Source: Pleodorina starrii (taxonomy: Eukaryota; Chlorophyta; Chlorophyceae; Chlamydomonadales; Volvocaceae). From it: DNA of 64,000 nucleotides. Shown here piece after piece: positions 57,474 through 64,000 of the stretch. The notes under the pieces were generated by a model that saw only the letters and a program-made list of their open reading frames with translations, had not been told where the DNA came from and searched no databases. The stretch is taken from NCBI GenBank assembly GCA_030267565.1, contig BRXU01000012.1, forward strand, positions 1,610,501 to 1,674,500, given 5' to 3'. Positions within the stretch are counted from its first letter, which is position 1. Every line of letters starts with the position of its first letter. The position numbers were made by a program, and so were the translations under genes.

Positions 57474-58254
57474 CGTACGGGTAGGTTGCCCTATTATGCC
57501 CACGTCCCTATTATGCCCCAACATTTTTTCCTGTCGCGACCATGCAAGTATAAATCCCAGGGAAAATCATACAAGCGTACAATGGTAAGGTCTACATGCC
57601 AGATTTTTCTACGACACATGTATGCTGTCTAGTCACAGTTTGTGACATGTCAGTCTGCGCGGAAGTTTTATGCCGTTGCAAATGCAAAGGGCGGGAGCGG
57701 CTGCGGGGCCGTAGAGAGCGGTTCTCAATTTTACAGAGTCCCTTTGATAGTATTCAATAGGATAAGTAAGATGGTTAAGACTAGAAGCACTTCTGGACAA
57801 GCAAATAAAATTCCTGACACCCGACCCGGCGTGTGCACGGTGTTGGCGTGTGCACGGTGAGACCCGTGGGGTGATGGGGAACGTTGGCTTGCGCAGGCAG
57901 GATAACCAACGCTATAATGTTGAAGTTCGCGTTTCAGGCTGAGTGTGAGCTACATTAGGATAGTTATAGGACCTTGGCAGGTTGCGCGCGACGTTTTGGC
58001 GGTGTTTCCGTACCGTTCTGCACTCGCGGGCATAATAGGGACAACTGCCGAGCGCAAGGGCAAACATACCCCTCTCCGCGTTCATTACCTGACAGCATGC
58101 TACCATGTTCATTTGCAGCTGAACGGTTTGGGATATGTCCAGTACGTATGTAAGAAGCTTCCGTAATGTTTTGGGCATTTGTCGAGTACGTCCACCAATT
58201 TCAGAGACGGCTGCAACGCTCGGATGGGCATAATTGGGCAACCTACCCGTATGC
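57474..58254. mobile_element. MITE-like element with terminal inverted repeats
   Basis: TACGGGTAGGTTGCCC, then ATTATGCCCA, at the left end (57477-57505) is matched inverted at 58226-58252. A second inner pair, TCCCTATTATGCCC (57508-57521) and its reverse complement (58027-58040), lies further in. The 780-bp interior has no coding signal, so it would depend on another element's transposase. Confidence 0.6.
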
Positions 58255-58434
58255 TAACTGGACCGCAGAGCAGCTGCTCTGCTGGGCCGCCATGCAGTGA
58301 GCACCGCTGAGAAGCCACCATGCCGAACACAATATACCCGCCGCCACAGCACAGCTGTATGTTCTGATGTAAAACGGAATGTCGGCTTGGTTATCATGTT
58401 CAGCTGCAAACCCTAGGTGAATTCTTTTGTTGAA

Positions 58435-60339
58435 ATGACAGGCTGGTCTATTCAACCGCATCGTTACTACAACCCGGTGCATGTTCGGGTAGATATATCA
58501 ACAAATAACGTTCTATCTCAAGCTGCGCGAACGCTGCGTGCGCCTGCGCCTTCGCGGACAGCGTTGAACGGTAGAGCCTTGATAATCTGTCGCTCATCAT
58601 TCCACTTTATACGAAGACAGTATGTCGAGCAAGAACGCGAGCAGGAACTTATTCCGCAGCGCTGCTCGAAATGTGGAGGAACAGGAAAATGCACCTGCGC
58701 AGATTGTGCAGGGACCGGGAGACTGTCTCGCGGTACGCATCACGATAGGCGATGCTGCTAGCTTGTTGCCCGAGTGCTAGCGGGCGACCTGGTCATTGTC
58801 CCCAAATCCCGCGCAGCTGGTTACAACAAGAAGAACAGGGTCGACATGTCGCGAGTTGTAGGTGAGTGCTGATACTCGATTGATAGGTTGGGGATTGCAT
58901 CACTTAACAGCTGTGACAGGCCCCACGGGCCGTCCAGTGGTTGAGGTGTTGGAGTGGGCTCGAACCCAGACCCTCGAAAGCGAAGAGCCAGCGGGCCAAC
59001 GGGCCTTGCATTGCAGTGTATATGGCCAGGGTTAAAGGAGCACACTCAGGCCAGACAGCACGAGCCACCCGAGCTACACGTTTACCCCCGTTCAATCCAC
59101 ACTGCCCTGCTGAGAGCGGGACCTTCCCCAATCCTTGCAGGCTCCAAATGGACCGCCATGCAGGAGACTATGGGCTGGCGGCACTTTCGAGTCATCCAGG
59201 TGGGGACGAGAAGAAGGACCAGGGGCGTGCATAGCGGCACGGGCAGTCGCAACCTCAATACCCTCCCCGGACCTTACACCTCCCTCCATTCGTCTATGCT
59301 GATCGCTGCTGCCCCTGCGCTCCCCGATTCCCTGCGGCCCGCTGCAGTGCCGTAAGGGCGCCTCCGGCGTGGCGTTCGTGCAGATGCAGGCGAGCTGCGA
59401 CCCCGCCACGCAACTATGGGTGAGCACTGAGCAGCGGCCACATCGGGGGCGATTTGAGCCGGCATTGCTTGGACAGTGTGAAGCAACCGCCCGCGGGAAA
59501 GGGGGGAGAAAATACTGCAGCGAAGGGACGGAGACGGAAGGTGGGGAAGGACGGGGGGAAGGTGGAGTCATGAAGGCATACAGAGCTTACTGATGGGGAC
59601 TGATGGTGAGCACGCCAGCAGGAGGTCCCGTAGCGTTGAACCGAGCCGCATCCCGCACAAAACTCGCACCCCTGGAGAGCATCTCCCCTCGGTCAAGCCG
59701 GCCCTGTCATTGCATTCCTCCCAAGACAACCATAGTGCTCATCCTCACGTCGACGAGGCAAGTTCCTTTCTTTTCCCTTTACTACGCTCTTACCTCACAT
59801 TTCTTATCGTGACGTCGTCCTTTGCGGCCTCACCCTTCACTCTGACTACCGGTAGATATCCCTCCTCCCTCCCGCAGATGAACGCCGGGAACCTGAAGGA
59901 CCGGGACCTGTGGGCGGCCGGCTGGCTGCAGATGAGCGAGGTGGCTGACCATGCGGGCAGCCTGACGGGGGGTGTCACCTGCCGGGCATGCAGCGGCACC
60001 GGATCAACACCCTGCCCCGTGTGTGACGCAACCGGCGCGGTGCTGCTACCGCCGTCAGGGCTTGGAGGCCCGCCGGAGGCGGCACAGGCTGCCGCCGCCG
60101 TCACTTCGGCTGCCAACACAAGTGGCGACGTCGGCGGCGGCGAAACCGCTGATGGGACTCGCGGCGGCAGCGGCAGCCAGGTGCTACGCAGGCAACCGGT
60201 GCTCGTGGGCAGCGGGGAGGCTGTGCCAGCAGCGGCGGCGGCAGGTGCCGCAGCTGCTGGGGGGGCGGCGGTTGCGGTGGGCGGTGAGGGAGCTTCGGGT
60301 GGCGGGGGTGTGGGGCTGGACAGCGGGGTCGGGGCGTAA
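58435..60339 (+). CDS. DnaJ-type zinc-finger protein, probably chloroplast
   Basis: Five exons (58435-58732, 58781-58861, 59141-59199, 59348-59419, 59878-60339) give 323 residues. A Ser/Arg/Ala-rich leader suggests a chloroplast transit peptide. One pair of CxxCxGxG-type motifs (CSKCGGTGKCTCADCAGTG) lies near residue 80 and a second (CRACSGTG, then CPVCDATG) near residue 200. They flank a conserved middle part (SKWTAMQETMGWRHFRVIQ, ASCDPATQLW, NLKDRDLWAAGWLQM). DnaJ-type zinc fingers without a J domain, such as BSD2 and LQY1, assist Rubisco or photosystem assembly in plastids. Which of these roles applies cannot be read from sequence. The last 120 residues are Ala/Gly low complexity. The ATG at 58435 is the best start but not proven. 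Confidence 0.78.
58945..59015 (-). repeat. tRNA-derived SINE-like sequence in intron 2
   Basis: On the minus strand TGGCCCGCTGG (A-box-like) is followed about 30 nt later by GGTTCGAGCCC (B-box-like), inside the intron of the DnaJ-type gene. No full cloverleaf forms, which fits a SINE head better than a working tRNA. Confidence 0.35.
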
Positions 60340-62837
60340 CGGCGGGATGAACTCTTAACAGGGCGTGTGTTCGAAGTGAGGTGGAACCCGGTTGGGCTCT
60401 TGGAGCGGAGCGGAGCAACAGAACGTTGGCTGTCTTTGATTTTTGTTGGTGTTTGATGTGATGATAAACAACACGGTTGGCGGCTTGCAGGGGCATGATT
60501 CGACTCGGACAGCTTTGGTCCTTTGGAGCACGGTTGGGGCCTAAGAGGCAGGCAGCGGGGCACCTGGGAGAATGCGGGAGTGGGATATAGGACACGCTTA
60601 GCATTGTGCTGTGGGCTCGGCTCAATGCGCCCGTGACAGCTTGGTCACGCACGTGTCAAACGAGATCTGCGCAGACGTCCTCCCAGCAGTGTTCGTCGCT
60701 GCCAGTTTTGCGCTACGGTTGCTGACTCTGCGGGACGGATCCTTGAAGGGGGCGCAGTTCTTAGGCTGGCGGCTTGCCTAGGAAAGGCAAAAAACGCTGG
60801 GGAAGGGGGCCGGGTGCAGCGGCTGGGGCTGGAAAGCCCCGCAACGAGCGGCGCCTGGGAGCATAAAGGCGCGTCACAGGACTCCGAGGCAGGCAGGCAG
60901 GCAGGGCGCCTCATTCCGCCAAACTGCCGCAATGAAGCATTCGAGGGTGAATTGTCACAGCCCTTAGTGGTTGAGGTTGGGGTTGTATGGTACGGCAAGT
61001 AGGGGCAGAGTGTGGTCGCGGCGGTGCGGCACTCGTTCCTACATTGAGCGTACCAAGCCACGCCGGGGGCTGGCTCCAGGAAAGGCCCGGCGCCGGCATG
61101 TGTGCAACGTGCGTACTCGCCGGGTGGTGTGTGAGGACTGGAGAAGAGGTCCTGTGCCATTACGATGCACGCCCATGAAACACGGCCATCCTTGACCCAG
61201 TTTCACTACTTGTGAAGCCTACCGGAGCGAGCGGCAGTTGTGCTTGCCGCGGACTCTGGCCCAGCCGTGGACTCTGGAGAGGCAGTGGTAGCAGGTACCC
61301 CCCGGGGGCTGCAGGTGCGAGGATGGAATTCGAGGTGCTGTCCTGAGCGCTAAGCCAGTGTCCAGAGCCGCCAGTGCTTCAGGGGGCGGGGCGGTGCCGG
61401 CCTGGGCCCTCCCTCCGAGCAGCAGCCTGGGAGACTGGCTGGACCTCGAGAGAGGGAAACGGTTGCAGTTACACCGCCCGTAGGTGTCGTATCGTGGCAT
61501 ATCGGGGCGAACTGCGCGCGTGTCCGTAACGCGCTCTCTCCGAAAACATCGCATGAAGGCCTCCACCAGATGCCGCGGCGCGGTGTGAAGCAAGCCTACG
61601 AGGCCCCCACGCGCCGCACCTAGGCGCATCTGCGACTGGGGCCCATCCCGCCACTCGCCAGCGTCCTTGGGAGGGGAATTAAGGCAGCCAACAGTCCTTC
61701 TTGCGGGCTCAAAAGTTGTTCATGCCGTTCATGGCCACAGATGAAAGCCGCGGGCTGCGGACCACCGGAAGGGGCAGATGTCGACCGTCGGGTCAACGGG
61801 CCTTTGGTGCGTGTTCCTTACACAATACCCCATGCTCGACACAGCTCCGCATCAGCTCCATGCCGTACCTCGTACGGTGTATCAAGGTTCCTCTCGAGAG
61901 TCATGCACACGTAAACACACAACACAACACGGCGTCGCCGTGTACCCGCCCTTCACTCGCCTGCTCCGGGTGTGTGTGTTATTTGCGGCACACACCGTAC
62001 AGACAGACAGACAGACAGACAGAGAGGTGTTACCGTCCATTGCATGTCCATGTCTGGAGGGGCACAGAGGGTGGACACCCAACAGTCCCGTAGCGCAGGC
62101 CCTCACGCGGCAGAGTCCCACCGCCCGGCGTGGTAAGACCTTCCCTGCTGCTGCTGCTGCCACATACAGCAGCACATCCACCGTGACACACTTGGCCTTC
62201 AGGATCCCTCTCCCAGCGGCAGACAAGCCAATCAACTGGGCAAATATCTACCAAATTTGTGGGGAGGTCCCGAAGCCGTGCGGCAGCGCACCCCCCAGGT
62301 CTCCAACTTCCATTAAAATACGGTAGCTAGGGTTCGTGTAGCGCACTGGCCATCTCAACCCAGCGGCCGAAAACAACCAGGTAAACCCCTCTCCCGCCGA
62401 ACGCACGTCTCCCCTCCGCCAAAAACGACGCGCCGCCGCTGTGTCCGGTCTACCGATCTTCCGGTCTGCGCCACACAAAATCTCAGACCGAAGGCTCAAC
62501 GAACAAAAATGACCGTCACAGCCCGCTCAACAGCCCGCGATCAACGGATGATACGAACCTACCCTGAAATCATAATGCCCCTTCCTAATTAATCCGACCA
62601 AAACGAGAAAGACAGCCCTCAAGCGACCTGCTGCTGCTGCGGTGGCGGCTACCGCTGCTTCAGCCTCTCCTCAAAAGGCAGCCAGCGACGCAGCCGTAGC
62701 ACGCGCTGTAACAAACGAACGGCTCGCCGTCAAGGTAACCCGAAAACACCTTCCGATTACCACCCATAACGCCACAATGTCTTCCTCTCAACTAGTTCAC
62801 GGCTCCAGAGACACAAAATTCAAAAACTGCTTATCTA
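60340..62837. other. intergenic region, no gene recognised
   Basis: Several open frames occur without recognisable motifs. A (CAGA)n microsatellite lies at 62001-62022. The right end should hold the 3' untranslated region of the next minus-strand gene. Confidence 0.5.
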
Positions 62838-63711
62838 TTAAGCGAAGAGGTTGCTGAAGAACTTGCTCACGGGGTTGGCCGGCACCTCCTCCTCCTCGGC
62901 TGGAGCTGCCGCAGCCTCCTCGGCAGGGGCCTCCGGGGCCGCTGCGGCGGCAGCGCCGTTCTGGCCGCCGGCTTTCCAGGCGGCGATCCTGCGCGCACGT
63001 TTACATATGGGTGTAATACGGCAGGGTGGGGCAAAATTAGAATCCAAATTCGCAGAGCACCTTGGGCTGACGATGGCTTCAACCCGCAATGCCGCCTCCA
63101 CTCGCAGCACCCCATCGCACCGTCCAAAAGATGCACGACAGAAAGACCAATGCCGCCAGTGCACTCACCAGGCCTGGGCCTCGGCCTTCCGCCGGGCTGC
63201 GTCCTCCGGGTCGAACTCGCCGTCCTTCCTGGGGGGCTTGGGCGCCTCCTCGGCAGCGGGCGCGGGCGCGGGGGCGGCCTGGAGGGTGCGGTAGCAATCA
63301 CCAGTGCGGGCCAAACAGGTTAGGGACACAGAGGCGGCATGTAGGCTTGCGCAGTGCCGCAGCAACATCGCCGCGGTACCGGGCACGCAGCCTTCCGCTG
63401 TTGGGCTGACCAGCCTTGAACACAAAAGCGCCCGGTGTGTGTTCTAGTCGGTAACGGTAAGTCTTTGATGGGTTCCGTCTCAGCGGTAGTCATCCATTTA
63501 CCTCTCGGGGCGCCTCAGCCTCAGCCTTAACCGGCTCCGGCTTGGGCTCCTCGGCCGGGGGCGGCGGTGGCGGTGGCGCCGGAGCAGCGGGTTCAGGGGC
63601 CGGTGCGGCTGGAGCCGCTGCCGGAGCCGCCATGGCCGCCGCCAACTGCGCCTTCGCCGCCTCCACTGCCCGCCGACGCCGCTCATCATCCGCGGGCTCG
63701 GACGCGGCCGG
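62838..63711 (-). CDS. Ala/Pro/Glu-rich protein, C-terminal part (gene continues beyond window or upstream)
   Basis: Three exons (63711-63502, 63278-63169, 62988-62838) join in phase into 156 residues and end with the stop at 62838. A basic helix (DDERRRRAVEAAKAQLAAAM) is followed by Pro/Ala/Glu-rich linkers, then KDGEFDPEDAARRKAEAQAW and IAAWKAGGQNG, an acidic Ala linker and a C-terminal PVSKFFSNLFA. I do not recognise the family. The conserved-looking short helices separated by linkers suggest an assembly or scaffold protein. The first exon or exons are not visible; 63712-64000 shows no convincing start. Confidence 0.6.
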
Positions 63712-64000
63712 CTGGAGGGGGGGAGGGGGCGGCAACGGTCGGCGAGTGGGGAAGTGACAAACAATAATGGTCTGGAGGGAAAACTGAAACCGGTAATTAC
63801 GCGGATCATAGGGGGGTTGCGACACCAGACGGCGGAGGCGGACGGAGGGGACCGAAGAGTACAGACGAATGCGAGGGGCTGGCGGGTGGATGGGAGGGGG
63901 GAAACGTACGAGAGTCCTAATGGCCAAGTTGTGATGTGCGAGAGGAGCCCTGGGGCATTGCAGGTCAGGGCAGCCGCACGACGCCCCTCACGCCACAGGC

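Noticed and set aside
60645..61160. 171-codon minus-strand frame
   Set aside because: Cys/Pro-rich low-complexity product without motif, splice pattern or homologue that I can recognise.

Overview
This window is nuclear DNA of a green alga, most likely a volvocine (Chlamydomonas/Volvox group). The evidence is GC-rich genes split into many short exons by GT-AG introns, TGTAA polyadenylation signals, organelle-type leader peptides, a very large OPR-like protein, and degenerate LINE and GIY-YIG elements. All gene models below were spliced by eye; exon lengths and phases close without frame conflict, except where stated.

Layout. Left arm (1-12.8 kb): HDDC2-type nucleotidase (minus) and a thylakoid-lumen C-terminal processing peptidase, CtpA (plus), transcribed divergently. 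Right arm (39.0-64 kb): a giant helical-repeat protein gene (minus, 17 exons, about 3,976 residues), a DnaJ-type zinc-finger protein (plus), and the 3' end of an Ala/Pro/Glu-rich protein gene (minus). Between the arms is a 23.7-kb block (15.26-38.96 kb) flanked by two nearly identical direct repeats of 2.42 kb. The repeats are copies of the 3' end of the giant gene, so the block looks like an insertion that duplicated its target.

The block starts with LEU1S (isopropylmalate dehydratase small subunit), which has lost its start codon at the breakpoint. A GIY-YIG nuclease relic, nested insertions, minisatellites, LINE fragments and palindromes follow. At 24.9-30.9 kb there are three copies of a short gene whose protein ends in an RWP-RK DNA-binding domain. 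One copy (27327-28134, minus) has an intact reading frame. A tandem copy has lost exon 2 and carries an 835-bp insertion. A third copy is exon 1 with a nonsense codon, fused at the exon-2 splice acceptor to a duplicated piece of CtpA.

Interpretation. A small protein with a C-terminal RWP-RK domain, in a rearranged repeat-rich block beside LEU1S, recalls the MID gene and the mating-type/sex-determining region of volvocine algae. The RWP-RK domain is seen directly. The MID identity, and the idea that the block moved into the giant gene's 3' end, are inference. An assembly artefact at the 2.42-kb repeats must be excluded.
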